Shown in pieces: positions 51,547 to 60,113 of a stretch of 64,000 nucleotides of DNA (the first letter of the stretch is position 1; each line of letters opens with the position of its first letter). The translations under genes were made by a program, and so were the position numbers. The DNA lies in NCBI GenBank assembly GCA_036732025.1, contig DAINDE010000008.1, positions 38,629 to 102,628 on the forward strand, given 5' to 3'. The notes below the pieces were generated by a model. That model made no database searches. It saw only the letters and a list, made by a program, of their open reading frames with translations, and had not been told where the DNA came from. This stretch comes from SSSZ01 sp036732025 (GTDB lineage: Bacteria; Pseudomonadota; Gammaproteobacteria; Burkholderiales; Rhodocyclaceae).

Positions 51547-52616
51547 GCTTTTCCCAGGATGTCCTTGAGGGCGGCGACCAGGGCGGCGCATTCGTCGTCG
51601 GTGCCGATGCTGATGCGCAGGAAATTGTCGATGCGCGGCAGCTTGAAGTGGCGGACGATAACGCTGCGCTGGCGCAGCGCAGCGGCCAGGGGGCCTGCCT
51701 CCTCCTTGGAGTGGCGGGCGAAAATGAAGTTCGCGCCGGAGGGCAGCACGTCGAAGCCCAGTTCCCGCAGGTCGGTGGCAAGGCGTTCGCGGGTGGCGAT
51801 GACGGCCCGGCGGGTGCGGTCGAAGTGCTCCCGGTCCTCCAGGGCGGCGACGGCGCCGACGATGGCCAGACGGTCCAGGGGATAGGAGTTGAAGCTGTTC
51901 TTGACGCGCTCCAGGGCTTCGATCAGGTCCGGGTGGCCAATGGCGTAGCCGACCCGCAGGCCGGCCAGCGACCGGGACTTGGACAGGGTATGCACCACCA
52001 GCAGATTGGGGAAGCGCGCCACCAGCGGGATGGCGGTGTCGCCGCCGAAATCGATGTAGGCCTCGTCCACCAACACCACCGAATCCGGGTTGGCGGTGAG
52101 GATGGCTTCTATGGCCGCCAGGGGCAGGAGCCGCCCGGTAGGGGCGTTGGGGTTGGGGAAGATAATGCCGCCGTTGGGTCCGGCGTAATCCTCAACGCGG
52201 ATGGAGAAATCATCAGCCAGCGGCACGGTGCGGTAATCGACGCCGTAGAGGCCGCAATAGACCGGATAGAAGCTGTAGGTGATGTCCGGGAAGAGGAGGG
52301 GGGCCTCGTGCTTCAAGAGCGCCTGGAAGGCATGGGCCAGGACCTCGTCGGAACCGTTGCCGACGAACACCTGGCGGGCTTCCACGCCATATTCCCGCGC
52401 CACGGCGGCCTTGAGCAGATCGGCGTTGGGGTCCGGGTAGAGGCGCAGCCGGGCGGCGTCGCCCCCCAGTTCGGTCTGGATGGCGGCCAGCACCCGGGGC
52501 GAGGGCGGGTAGGGGTTCTCGTTGGTGTTGAGCTTGACGAGGTTGGCGAGCTTGGGCTGCTCGCCCGGCACGTAGGGCGTCAGGCTGCTGACGACGGGGC
52601 TCCAGAAACGGGACAT
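51543..52616 (-). CDS. hisC: Histidinol-phosphate aminotransferase (inverted)
   Basis: The 357-residue fold-type I PLP enzyme has NTNENPYPPSP, GNGSDEVLAHAFQAL, FPNPNAPTGR, VLVDEAYIDF and the PLP Lys in HTLSKSRSLAGLRVGY. It converts imidazole-acetol phosphate and glutamate to histidinol phosphate. It lies on the minus strand, opposite to the other his genes, with hisB divergent 72 bases away. It must have its own promoter, probably in that gap. Confidence 0.94.
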   Translation of the reverse strand: MSRFWSPVVSSLTPYVPGEQPKLANLVKLNTNENPYPPSPRVLAAIQTELGGDAARLRLYPDPNADLLKAAVAREYGVEARQVFVGNGSDEVLAHAFQALLKHEAPLLFPDITYSFYPVYCGLYGVDYRTVPLADDFSIRVEDYAGPNGGIIFPNPNAPTGRLLPLAAIEAILTANPDSVVLVDEAYIDFGGDTAIPLVARFPNLLVVHTLSKSRSLAGLRVGYAIGHPDLIEALERVKNSFNSYPLDRLAIVGAVAALEDREHFDRTRRAVIATRERLATDLRELGFDVLPSGANFIFARHSKEEAGPLAAALRQRSVIVRHFKLPRIDNFLRISIGTDDECAALVAALKDILGKA

Positions 52617-52651
52617 GGTGCGGCGGCGGGAAATGCGTGAAGGGCCCGAAA

Positions 52652-52660
52652 TGGTATCAT
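52652..52660 (+). promoter_or_regulatory. Extended -10 promoter candidate for hisB
   Basis: TGGTATCAT at 52652-52660 is a good extended -10 (TG-N-TATCAT) 28 bases before the hisB ATG, in the 72-base gap between divergent hisC and hisB. The inversion of hisC makes a local promoter necessary here. Confidence 0.5.
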
Positions 52661-52688
52661 GCCCCTTTGTTCAATCGCTTTCGCACCC

Positions 52689-53276
52689 ATGCGCCAAGCC
52701 GAAATCACCCGCAACACCCTGGAGACGCAGATCACCGTGCGCCTCGACCTGGACGGCAGCGGCCAGGGCAAGTTCGCCACCGGCGTCCCCTTCCTCGACC
52801 ACATGCTGGACCAGATCGCCCGTCATGGTCTCATCGATCTCGATGTCAGCGCCAAGGGCGACCTGCACATCGATGCCCACCACACCGTCGAGGACATCGG
52901 CATCACCGTCGGCCAGGCCCTGGCCCAGGCCTGGGGCGACAAGAAGGGCCTGACCCGCTACGGCCACGCCTACGTGCCCCTGGACGAGGCCCTTTCAAGG
53001 GTGGTCATCGACCTCTCCGGCCGTCCCGGCATCGAGTTCAACTGCACCTTCAGCCGCGCCTGGATCGGCCAGTTCGACGTCGACCTGGTCCATGAATTCT
53101 TCCAGGGCCTGGTGAACCACGCCGGCATGACCCTGCACATCGACAACTTGCGCGGCGTCAACGCCCACCACCAGGCCGAGACCATCTTCAAGGCTTTCGG
53201 CCGGGCCCTGCGCATGGCGGCGACCCCCGATCCGCGCATGGCCGGCGCCATGCCCTCCACGAAGGGCACGCTGTGA
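52689..53276 (+). CDS. hisB: Imidazoleglycerol-phosphate dehydratase
   Basis: The 195-residue monofunctional enzyme has FLDHMLDQIARHG, HIDAHHTVEDIGI (metal-binding His cluster), GLTRYGHAYVPLDEAL, FFQGLVNHAGMTLH and the second cluster NAHHQAETIFKAFGRAL. The ATG at 52689 gives MRQAEITRNT, a usual start. It heads the hisBHAFIE block with 4-base overlap to hisH. Confidence 0.95.
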   Translation: MRQAEITRNTLETQITVRLDLDGSGQGKFATGVPFLDHMLDQIARHGLIDLDVSAKGDLHIDAHHTVEDIGITVGQALAQAWGDKKGLTRYGHAYVPLDEALSRVVIDLSGRPGIEFNCTFSRAWIGQFDVDLVHEFFQGLVNHAGMTLHIDNLRGVNAHHQAETIFKAFGRALRMAATPDPRMAGAMPSTKGTL

Positions 53277-53917
53277 GCGCTGGCAACACCATCGCCGTCA
53301 TCGACTACGGCATGGGCAACCTGCGCTCGGTGTCGAAAGCCCTCGAGCATGTGGCCGGCGGCAAACCGGTGGTGGTCACCGCCGACCCGGCCGTGGTCGC
53401 CGCTGCCGAGCGCGTCGTCTTCCCCGGCCAGGGCGCCATGCCCGACTGCATGCGGGAACTGGACGCCCGCGGCCTGCGCCCGGCCGTGCTGGCGGCCGCC
53501 AAGGACAAGCCCTTTCTCGGCATCTGCATCGGCCTGCAGATGCTCTTCGAGCACAGCGAGGAAGGCGACGTCGCCGGCCTCGGCGTCTTCGCCGGCAATG
53601 TGCGCCGCTTCCCCGACGCCCGCATGGTGGCGGCCGACGGCCAGCGCCTGAAGGTGCCCCACATGGGCTGGAACGAGGTGCGCCAGCAGCCCCATGCCCT
53701 GTGGCAGGACATCGCCGACGGTGCCCGTTTCTATTTCGTCCACAGCTACTGCGTCGAGCCGCGCGATGCCGCCCTGGTGACGGGCACGGCGGAGTACGGC
53801 ATACCCTTTACCTGTGCGGTGGGGCGGGATAATATCTTTGCCGTCCAGTTCCACCCGGAGAAAAGCGCCCGCGACGGGCTGCAGCTTTTGAAAAACTTTG
53901 TCGAGTGGCGCCCCTGA
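53273..53917 (+). CDS. hisH: Imidazole glycerol phosphate synthase, glutaminase subunit
   Basis: The 214-residue class I glutamine amidotransferase has nucleophile Cys in FLGICIGLQMLF and His-Glu in VQFHPEKS. YGMGNLRSVSKALE is the standard N-terminus. It feeds ammonia to HisF. It starts with GTG, overlapping hisB by 4 bases. Confidence 0.95.
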   Translation: MSAGNTIAVIDYGMGNLRSVSKALEHVAGGKPVVVTADPAVVAAAERVVFPGQGAMPDCMRELDARGLRPAVLAAAKDKPFLGICIGLQMLFEHSEEGDVAGLGVFAGNVRRFPDARMVAADGQRLKVPHMGWNEVRQQPHALWQDIADGARFYFVHSYCVEPRDAALVTGTAEYGIPFTCAVGRDNIFAVQFHPEKSARDGLQLLKNFVEWRP

Positions 53918-53953
53918 GCGCGCCTTTGCCGAGTTACTTCTCCCCCATATCCC

Positions 53954-54697
53954 ATGCTGATCATTCCCGCCATCGATTTGAAGAACGGCCAGTGCGTCCG
54001 TTTGAAACAGGGCCTGATGGAACAGGCCACCGTCTTTTCCGAACACCCCGCCGAGATGGCGCGCCACTGGGTGAAGCAGGGGGCCCGCCGCCTGCACCTG
54101 GTGGATCTGGACGGCGCCTTCGCCGGCAAGCCCAAGAATGCCACCGCCATCAAGGCCATCCTCAAGGAAGTGGGCGATGACATTCCCGTCCAGTTGGGTG
54201 GTGGCATCCGCGACCTCGACACCATCGAGCGCTGCCTGGACGACGGTATCAGCTACGTCATCATCGGCACCGCGGCGGTGAAGAACCCCGGCTTCCTGCA
54301 CGACGCCTGCGGCGCCTTCCCCGGCCACATCATCGTCGGTCTCGACGCCAAGGACGGCAAGGTGGCCACCGACGGCTGGTCCAAGCTGACCGGCCACGAC
54401 GTGGTCGACCTGGCCAAGAAGTACGAGGATTACGGCGTCGAAGCCATCATCTACACCGACATCGGCCGCGACGGCATGCTCTCCGGCGTCAATATCGAAG
54501 CCACCGTGCGTCTGGCCCAGGCCCTCACCATCCCGGTCATCGCCTCCGGCGGACTGTCCAGCGTCGCCGACGTCGAGAAGCTCTGCGCCGTCGAGCACGA
54601 GGGCATCGTCGGTTCCATCGCCGGCCGCGCCATCTACGACGGCACCCTCGATTTCAAGGCAGCGCAGGCGGCGGCCGACAAGGCCGGCGGCCAGTAA
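53954..54697 (+). CDS. hisA: ProFAR isomerase
   Basis: The 247-residue TIM barrel has LIIPAIDLKNGQCVRLKQG (catalytic Asp), DLDGAFAGKPKN, QLGGGIRDLDT, IYTDIGRDGMLSG (second Asp) and IASGGLSSVADV. It isomerises ProFAR to PRFAR. The stop overlaps the hisF ATG by one base. Confidence 0.96.
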   Translation: MLIIPAIDLKNGQCVRLKQGLMEQATVFSEHPAEMARHWVKQGARRLHLVDLDGAFAGKPKNATAIKAILKEVGDDIPVQLGGGIRDLDTIERCLDDGISYVIIGTAAVKNPGFLHDACGAFPGHIIVGLDAKDGKVATDGWSKLTGHDVVDLAKKYEDYGVEAIIYTDIGRDGMLSGVNIEATVRLAQALTIPVIASGGLSSVADVEKLCAVEHEGIVGSIAGRAIYDGTLDFKAAQAAADKAGGQ

Positions 54698-55458
54698 TGG
54701 GGCTGGCCAAGCGCATCATCCCCTGCCTCGACGTCACCGCCGGCCGCGTCGTCAAGGGCACCAATTTCGTCGATCTGCGGGACGCCGGCGACCCGGTGGA
54801 AATCGCCCGCCGCTACGACGAGCAGGGCGCCGACGAGGTGACCTTCCTCGACATCACCGCATCGAGCGACCAGCGCGACATCATCCTGCACATCGTCGAA
54901 GCCTGTGCCGAGCAGGTCTTCATCCCGCTGACCGTGGGCGGCGGCGTGCGCAAGGTGGAGGACGTGCGCCGCCTGCTCAATGCCGGCGCCGACAAGGTGT
55001 CCATGAATACTGCCGCCGTGCAGAACCCGGACCTGGTCCACGACGCCTCCAGCAAGGTGGGCTCCCAATGCATCGTCGTCGCCATCGACGCCAAGCAGAC
55101 CGGCCCAGGCACCTGGAACGTGTTTACTCACGGCGGGCGCAACAACACCGGCCTGGATGCTGTCCAATGGGCAAGGCAGGTGGAGGCCCTGGGGGCCGGC
55201 GAAATTCTCCTCACCAGCATGGACCGGGACGGCACCAAGAACGGTTTCGACCTGGCGCTGACTCGCGCCGTGGCCGATGCGGTCAAGATTCCCGTCATCG
55301 CCTCCGGCGGGGTCGGCAACCTGCAGCACCTGGCCGACGGCGTCACCGAAGGCCGGGCTGACGCGGTGCTGGCTGCATCCATCTTCCATTTCGGCGAGTA
55401 CACGGTGCGGCAGGCCAAGGAGTACATGCGTGGCCGCGGTATTGAAGTGCGACTGTGA
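54697..55458 (+). CDS. hisF: Imidazole glycerol phosphate synthase, cyclase subunit
   Basis: The 253-residue TIM barrel has AKRIIPCLDVTAGRVVKGTNF, LTVGGGVRKVEDVR, AIDAKQ, LTSMDRDGTKNGFDL (catalytic Asp) and IASGGVGNLQHL. Together with HisH it makes IGP and AICAR. It overlaps hisI by 4 bases. Confidence 0.96.
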   Translation: MGLAKRIIPCLDVTAGRVVKGTNFVDLRDAGDPVEIARRYDEQGADEVTFLDITASSDQRDIILHIVEACAEQVFIPLTVGGGVRKVEDVRRLLNAGADKVSMNTAAVQNPDLVHDASSKVGSQCIVVAIDAKQTGPGTWNVFTHGGRNNTGLDAVQWARQVEALGAGEILLTSMDRDGTKNGFDLALTRAVADAVKIPVIASGGVGNLQHLADGVTEGRADAVLAASIFHFGEYTVRQAKEYMRGRGIEVRL

Positions 55459-55859
55459 GCGATCTCGACAACTCCCAACCCTGGCTCGACGCCCTCAAAT
55501 GGGACGCCGACGGCATGATTCCGGCCATCGCCCAGGACGCGGTGACGGGGCGGGTGGTGATGTTCGCCTGGATGAACCGGGAATCCCTGGTCGAAACGGT
55601 GCAGGGCGGCAACGCGGTATACTGGTCCCGCTCCCGTAACCGGCTGTGGCGCAAGGGCGAGGAATCCGGGCATTTCCAGAAGATTCGCGCCATCCGCACC
55701 GATTGCGACGGCGACGTGCTGCTGCTGGCGGTCGAGCAGGTGGGCGGCATCGCCTGCCACACCGGCCGTGAAAGCTGTTTCTTCAACGAATTGCAGGGGG
55801 AACGCTGGGTTCCCGCCGATCCGGTATTGAAAGACCCGAAGGAAATCTACGCCAAATGA
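55455..55859 (+). CDS. hisI: Phosphoribosyl-AMP cyclohydrolase
   Basis: The 134-residue monofunctional enzyme has AWMNRESLVETVQGGNAVYWSRSR, LWRKGEESG, the Zn/Mg cluster DCDGDVLLL, and CHTGRESCFF with metal-binding Cys residues. It starts with GTG overlapping hisF. HisI and HisE are separate proteins here, as usual in betaproteobacteria. Confidence 0.95.
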   Translation: MSDLDNSQPWLDALKWDADGMIPAIAQDAVTGRVVMFAWMNRESLVETVQGGNAVYWSRSRNRLWRKGEESGHFQKIRAIRTDCDGDVLLLAVEQVGGIACHTGRESCFFNELQGERWVPADPVLKDPKEIYAK

Positions 55860-56185
55860 GCACCCACGACATCCTGCACCGTCTCTCCGAAACGCTGGCG
55901 TCGCGCAAGCACGCCGACCCGGAGAAGTCGTACACCGCCAAGCTCTTTTCCGAAGGCCCGGATTCCATCCTGAAGAAGATCGGCGAGGAAACTGCCGAGC
56001 TGATCATGGCGGCCAAGGACGGCAAGCGGCTCAACATCGTCTGGGAATCGACGGACGTCATCTACCACGTGCTCGTCCTGCTCGCATTCTACGATCTCGG
56101 CATCGAGGACGTGTCCCAGGAAATGCGCCGCCGCGAGGGCATTTCCGGCATCGATGAAAAGGCCGCCCGGAGCCAGAAAAAGTGA
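55856..56185 (+). CDS. hisE: Phosphoribosyl-ATP pyrophosphatase
   Basis: The 109-residue all-helical enzyme has the MazG-like metal motif KIGEETAELIMAAKDG and ESTDVIYHVLVLLAF. It removes pyrophosphate from PR-ATP. Four-base overlaps join it to hisI and to the HIT gene. Confidence 0.95.
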   Translation: MSTHDILHRLSETLASRKHADPEKSYTAKLFSEGPDSILKKIGEETAELIMAAKDGKRLNIVWESTDVIYHVLVLLAFYDLGIEDVSQEMRRREGISGIDEKAARSQKK

Positions 56186-56532
56186 GCGACTGCATCTTCT
56201 GCAAGATCGTCGACGGCAAGATTCCCTCGGCGAAGGTGTATGAGGACGGCGATATCCTCGCCTTCAAGGACATCAATCCGGCACGCCCCGTGCACATCCT
56301 GGTCATCCCCAAGAAGCACATCACCTCCCTGGCCACGATTGGCCCCGAGGACACGCCGGTGCTGGGCACGATGCTGGCCAAGGCCAACGAAATCGCCGTC
56401 GCCCAGGGCAGCCCGGACGGTTTCCGTGTCATCATCAACACCGGGCGGGTCGGCTGTCAGGAAGTGCCGCACCTGCATGCACATATCGTGGGCGGGCCGG
56501 ACCCGGTCGGCCCCATGCTGAAACGACTCTGA
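56182..56532 (+). CDS. hinT: HIT family purine nucleoside phosphoramidase
   Basis: The 116-residue protein has CIFCKIVDGKIPS at the start, DINPARPVHILVIPKKH and the histidine triad HLHAHIVGG near residue 98. HinT hydrolyses AMP-amino acid phosphoramidates. It starts with GTG and overlaps hisE by 4 bases, an arrangement frequent in betaproteobacteria. TatA follows 10 bases later. Confidence 0.94.
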   Translation: MSDCIFCKIVDGKIPSAKVYEDGDILAFKDINPARPVHILVIPKKHITSLATIGPEDTPVLGTMLAKANEIAVAQGSPDGFRVIINTGRVGCQEVPHLHAHIVGGPDPVGPMLKRL

Positions 56533-56542
56533 GGAGACATTC

Positions 56543-56770
56543 ATGGGCAGTTTTTCCATCTGGCACTGGCTCATCGTTCTGGTCATCGTGCTGCTCATCT
56601 TCGGCACCAAGAAGCTGCGCAACATCGGCCAGGATCTCGGCGGCGCGGTCAAGGGCTTCAAGGACGGCATGAAGGACGCCAACGCCGACAAGCCGGCGGA
56701 ACAGGCGCCACCCCAGCAGGTCGGTGGCCAGACCATCGACGTCGAGGTCAAGGAAAAGACCAAGAGCTAG
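56543..56770 (+). CDS. tatA: Sec-independent translocase subunit TatA
   Basis: The 75-residue protein has one membrane helix (WHWLIVLVIVLLIFG), the hinge TKKLR, and an amphipathic helix (NIGQDLGGAVKGFKDGMKD) before a charged tail. It multimerises to pass folded twin-arginine substrates. AGGAGAC precedes the ATG. Confidence 0.96.
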   Translation: MGSFSIWHWLIVLVIVLLIFGTKKLRNIGQDLGGAVKGFKDGMKDANADKPAEQAPPQQVGGQTIDVEVKEKTKS

Positions 56771-56865
56771 GAGTCGGGATTCTGGATTTGGGATTTGGTA
56801 ACCGAATGGTTCCTCGATCCCCTGTGGTTTTCCCTAAATCCTGAATCCTCGATCCAAAATCCAGC
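56771..56865. repeat. Inverted, GGATTT-rich spacer between tatA and tatB
   Basis: The 95-base gap contains GGATTCTGGATTTGGGATTT on one side and CTAAATCCTGAATCC...CCAAAATCCAG on the other, imperfect inverted arms with short GGATTT/AAATCC repeats. Such 'ggattctggattt' palindromes are seen between genes of many proteobacteria. No gene or clear promoter was seen here. The folded arms may set the tatA:tatB ratio. Confidence 0.5.
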
Positions 56866-57267
56866 ATGTTCGACATCGGCTTTTCCGAATTGATGGTCAT
56901 CGGCATCGTGGCGCTCGTCGTCATCGGGCCGGAGCGCCTGCCTCGGGTGGCGAAAACCCTCGGGCACCTGCTCGGCCGTGCCCAGCGCTACGTTTCCGAC
57001 GTCAAGGCCGACATCAACCGCGAAATCCAGCTCGACGAGCTGAAGAAGCTGCAGGCCTCGGTCACCGAGCAGGCGCGCTCCATCGAGGATTCCGTGCGCA
57101 AGGAATACGATGCCGCCAAGAGCGCCGTGGAGAGCCCGGCCCAGGCCGCGGTGGCAGAGCTTGAAGCCACCGCCCGCGAGGCGGAGGGCGCCGTCGAACA
57201 GGCGGCTGTCGCAGTGAAGGGGGCGCCGGTCGCGGTGCCGGACGATACGGGCAAGCACCCGGCATGA
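56866..57267 (+). CDS. tatB: Sec-independent translocase subunit TatB
   Basis: The 133-residue protein has the N-terminal helix MFDIGFSELMVIGIVALVVI and the Pro hinge GPERLPRVAKTLG, which distinguishes TatB from TatA. A long charged helix follows. It docks with TatC to form the receptor complex. The stop overlaps the tatC ATG by 4 bases. Confidence 0.95.
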   Translation: MFDIGFSELMVIGIVALVVIGPERLPRVAKTLGHLLGRAQRYVSDVKADINREIQLDELKKLQASVTEQARSIEDSVRKEYDAAKSAVESPAQAAVAELEATAREAEGAVEQAAVAVKGAPVAVPDDTGKHPA

Positions 57268-58076
57268 GCGAATCCCAGGAAGAGTCCTTCATCTCCCACC
57301 TCATCGAGCTGCGCGACCGCCTGTTGCGCAGTCTGATCGCCATCGGCATCGTCTTTGCCGGCCTGTGCCTCTATCCGGGGCCGGGGGTCATCTATGACTG
57401 GCTGGCCCTGCCCCTGACCCAGGCCCTCCCTGAAGGGACCAAGATGGTGGCCATCGGCGTCATCACTCCCTTCATGGTGCCCCTCAAGGTGACGGGCATG
57501 GTGGCCTTCGTCCTTGCCCTGCCCTTCGTGCTTTACCAGGTCTGGGCCTTCGTGGCGCCCGGGCTCTACGCCCACGAAAAGCGCCTGGGCCTGCCACTGA
57601 TCATTTCCAGCACGATCCTGTTTGCCCTGGGCATGGCCTTCTGCTACTTCTTCGTCTTCGGCCAGGTTTTCACGTTCATCAACAGCTTTGCCCCCAAGAG
57701 CATCACGCCGGCGCCGGACATCGAAGCCTACCTGTCCTTCGTCATGACCATGTTCCTGGCCTTCGGCATCGCCTTCGAGGTGCCGGTGGCCCTGGTCGTC
57801 CTCGTCAAGCTGGGGGTGGTGACCGTCGAGAAGCTGAAGGAATGGCGCTCCTACTTCATCGTCGGCGCCTTTGTCATCGCCGCCGTGGTGACGCCGCCGG
57901 ATGTCGTCTCCCAACTGGCGCTGGCCATACCGATGTGCCTGCTCTACGAACTGGGCATCATCGCTTCGCGCCTGGTGTCCCGGCCGGCACCACCTGCCGA
58001 CGCCCCTGACGACGCGGCCCTGGATGCGGAGATGGATCGGGCCGAAGCCGAGTTCCGCAAGCTCTCCGACAAGTAG
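57264..58076 (+). CDS. tatC: Sec-independent translocase subunit TatC
   Basis: The 270-residue protein has six membrane helices. SFISHLIELRDRLLRSL at the start holds the signal-peptide-binding Glu, and YQVWAFVAPGLYAHEKR and FGIAFEVPVALVVLVKLGVV follow. It is the twin-arginine receptor. The C-terminal tail is acidic and helical. It converges on the amidotransferase gene with a 4-base gap. Confidence 0.96.
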   Translation: MSESQEESFISHLIELRDRLLRSLIAIGIVFAGLCLYPGPGVIYDWLALPLTQALPEGTKMVAIGVITPFMVPLKVTGMVAFVLALPFVLYQVWAFVAPGLYAHEKRLGLPLIISSTILFALGMAFCYFFVFGQVFTFINSFAPKSITPAPDIEAYLSFVMTMFLAFGIAFEVPVALVVLVKLGVVTVEKLKEWRSYFIVGAFVIAAVVTPPDVVSQLALAIPMCLLYELGIIASRLVSRPAPPADAPDDAALDAEMDRAEAEFRKLSDK

Positions 58077-58080
58077 TCGG

Positions 58081-58890
58081 TCAGCCGGCCGTTTCCCGCG
58101 CCGGTCCGGGGCGCGTGGCCGCCGTGCGCAGCGGTTGTCCTGCCGAGAACCACCACAGGCTTCCCGCCGGCATCGTCTGCCAGACCTCGTTGTCCGTCAG
58201 CGGCACCGTGGCGATGACCGCCACCCGGTCGTCGGGCGTGGTGACCTCGCTGAAATCCACGGTCACGTCCTGATCCTTCAGGTGGGCCTGGGCGAAGGGC
58301 GCCTGGCGGACGATGTAGGCCAGGCGGGTGGAGGCATGGGCGTAGAGGCTATCGCCGCTGGCCAGAAGGAAGTTGAACTCGCCATGGCCGGCCACCGCCA
58401 GGGTCAGTTCCTGCAAGGCCGGGAACAGCGCCTCCTCGCCAGGCGGCGTGTTGCCGAAGCGCCGGCGCAACTCCTGCAGCAGCCAGCAGAAAGCCCGTTC
58501 GCTGTCGGTGCTGCCCACGGGCAGGCAACTGCCGTCGAGGGGCGGCGCGAAGTTCTCCAGGTTGCCGTTGTGGGCGAAGATCCAGTAGCGCCCCCACAGT
58601 TCCCGCATGAAGGGGTGGGTGTTCTCCAGGCCCACCGCTCCCTGGGTCGCCTTGCGGATATGGGCGATGACGTTGCGGGAGCGGATGGGGTAGCCGCGCA
58701 CCAGTTCGGCCACCGGCGAGGTGCTGGAAGGCTGGGGATCGAGGAAGGCGCGGGCGCCCTTGCCCTCGAAGAAGGCAATGCCCCAGCCGTCGGTATGGAC
58801 GTCGGTGGCGCCGCCCCGGGCCTGGAAGCCGGTGAAGGAAAAGCAGATGTCGGTCGGCACGTTGCAATTCATGCCGAGCAGTTGGCACAT
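58081..58890 (-). CDS. YafJ-type class II glutamine amidotransferase
   Basis: The 269-residue protein starts MCQLLGMN, so Cys2 becomes the N-terminal nucleophile after Met removal. The Ntn-hydrolase motifs GWGIAFFEGKG, HIRKATQG and FAHNGNLENF are present. The fold corresponds to the glutaminase half only, with no synthase domain. A family role in nitrogen or dipeptide metabolism is guessed in the literature but not settled. Standing alone on the minus strand, it probably shares a promoter region with nothing else. Confidence 0.9.
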   Translation of the reverse strand: MCQLLGMNCNVPTDICFSFTGFQARGGATDVHTDGWGIAFFEGKGARAFLDPQPSSTSPVAELVRGYPIRSRNVIAHIRKATQGAVGLENTHPFMRELWGRYWIFAHNGNLENFAPPLDGSCLPVGSTDSERAFCWLLQELRRRFGNTPPGEEALFPALQELTLAVAGHGEFNFLLASGDSLYAHASTRLAYIVRQAPFAQAHLKDQDVTVDFSEVTTPDDRVAVIATVPLTDNEVWQTMPAGSLWWFSAGQPLRTAATRPGPARETAG

Positions 58891-58936
58891 GATCGGGCCT
58901 CCTTCCGTCGTCGGGCGGGCCGCTGGCCGTCCCGCC

Positions 58937-60091
58937 CTATTCGCGGTCTTCCCGCTTCATGGCCGGGCGCTTGCCGATCTTCACCAGCACTTCCACGACA
59001 TTCTTGTCGCGGCGCAGGCGGAAGCTGGCCTTGTCCTCCGGCTTCAGGGCGGCGATGAGGTCGAGCATCACCTGGGGATCCTTGACGCCCTTGCCATTGA
59101 CGGCGAGCAGCACATCGCCGGGGCGCACGCCGGCGACGTCGGCCGGGCTGCCGCGGACCACGCCGGCGATCAGGGCACCTTCCACGTCCGGCAGGCCGAA
59201 GGATTCCGCCAGTTCCGGGGTGATCTCCTGGGCCTCGACGCCGATCCAGCCGCGGATGACGGCGCCGTTCTGGACGATCTGTTCCATGATGTTCTTGGCG
59301 CTGGACACCGGGATGGCGAAGCCGATGCCCAGGGAGCCGCCGCTGCGGGAATAGATGGCGGTGTTGATGCCCACCAGGTTGCCGTTGGCGTCCACCAGGG
59401 CGCCGCCGGAATTGCCGGGATTGATGGCGGCGTCAGTCTGGATGAAGTTCTCGAAGGTGTTGATGCCCAGGTGGGAGCGGCCCAGGGCCGAGACGATGCC
59501 CATGGTCACCGTCTGCCCGACGCCGAAGGGATTGCCGATGGCCAGCACCACGTCGCCGACCCGCAGGTTTTCCATCTGGCCGAAGGTGATGGCCGGCAGC
59601 TTGTCGCCCTTGATCTGCAGCACGGCGAGGTCCGATTCCGGGTCGCTGCCGATGACCTTGGCCTTGTAGGTATGGCCGTCGTTGAGGGCAACCTGGATGT
59701 CGTCGGCGGCCTCGACCACGTGGTAGTTGGTGAGGATGTAGCCGTTGGCGCTGACGATGACGCCGGAACCGAGGCCGGAACTGCGCTGGGGCTGGTTGTC
59801 CAGGCGATCGCCAAAGAAGTGGCGGAAAATCGGGTCGTCGAGCAGCGGGTGCCGTGGCGTCTTGATCTCCTGGGTCGTGTAGATATGCACCACGGCCGGC
59901 AGGGCCTTGCGGGCGGCGTCACGGTAGGAGGCGGCGGGCGGCGCGCCATCCTCGCCGCCAGACGGGGCTTCCTGGAGGGCCACCACGGTGGCCTGGCGGC
60001 CCAGCCATTCCGGCTTCAGGGTGGAGACGACGAAGAACACGGCGAGCGCAACCGTTACCGTTTGTGCAAAAATCAGCCACAGCTTGCGCAT
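58937..60091 (-). CDS. DegS/DegQ-type membrane-anchored serine protease
   Basis: The 384-residue protein has an N-terminal helix (LIFAQTVTVALAVFFVVST), a trypsin-like domain with the catalytic triad His124 (TNYHVV), Asp154 (ESDLAVL) and Ser228 (GNSGGAL), and one PDZ domain (residues about 270-370). One PDZ plus an uncleaved anchor resembles DegS more than DegP/DegQ, which have two. It probably senses envelope stress or degrades misfolded periplasmic proteins. It is divergent from the Nif3-like gene with only 22 bases between start codons. Confidence 0.9.
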   Translation of the reverse strand: MRKLWLIFAQTVTVALAVFFVVSTLKPEWLGRQATVVALQEAPSGGEDGAPPAASYRDAARKALPAVVHIYTTQEIKTPRHPLLDDPIFRHFFGDRLDNQPQRSSGLGSGVIVSANGYILTNYHVVEAADDIQVALNDGHTYKAKVIGSDPESDLAVLQIKGDKLPAITFGQMENLRVGDVVLAIGNPFGVGQTVTMGIVSALGRSHLGINTFENFIQTDAAINPGNSGGALVDANGNLVGINTAIYSRSGGSLGIGFAIPVSSAKNIMEQIVQNGAVIRGWIGVEAQEITPELAESFGLPDVEGALIAGVVRGSPADVAGVRPGDVLLAVNGKGVKDPQVMLDLIAALKPEDKASFRLRRDKNVVEVLVKIGKRPAMKREDRE

Positions 60092-60113
60092 GGAAAGAGG
60101 CGGGACAGGAACG

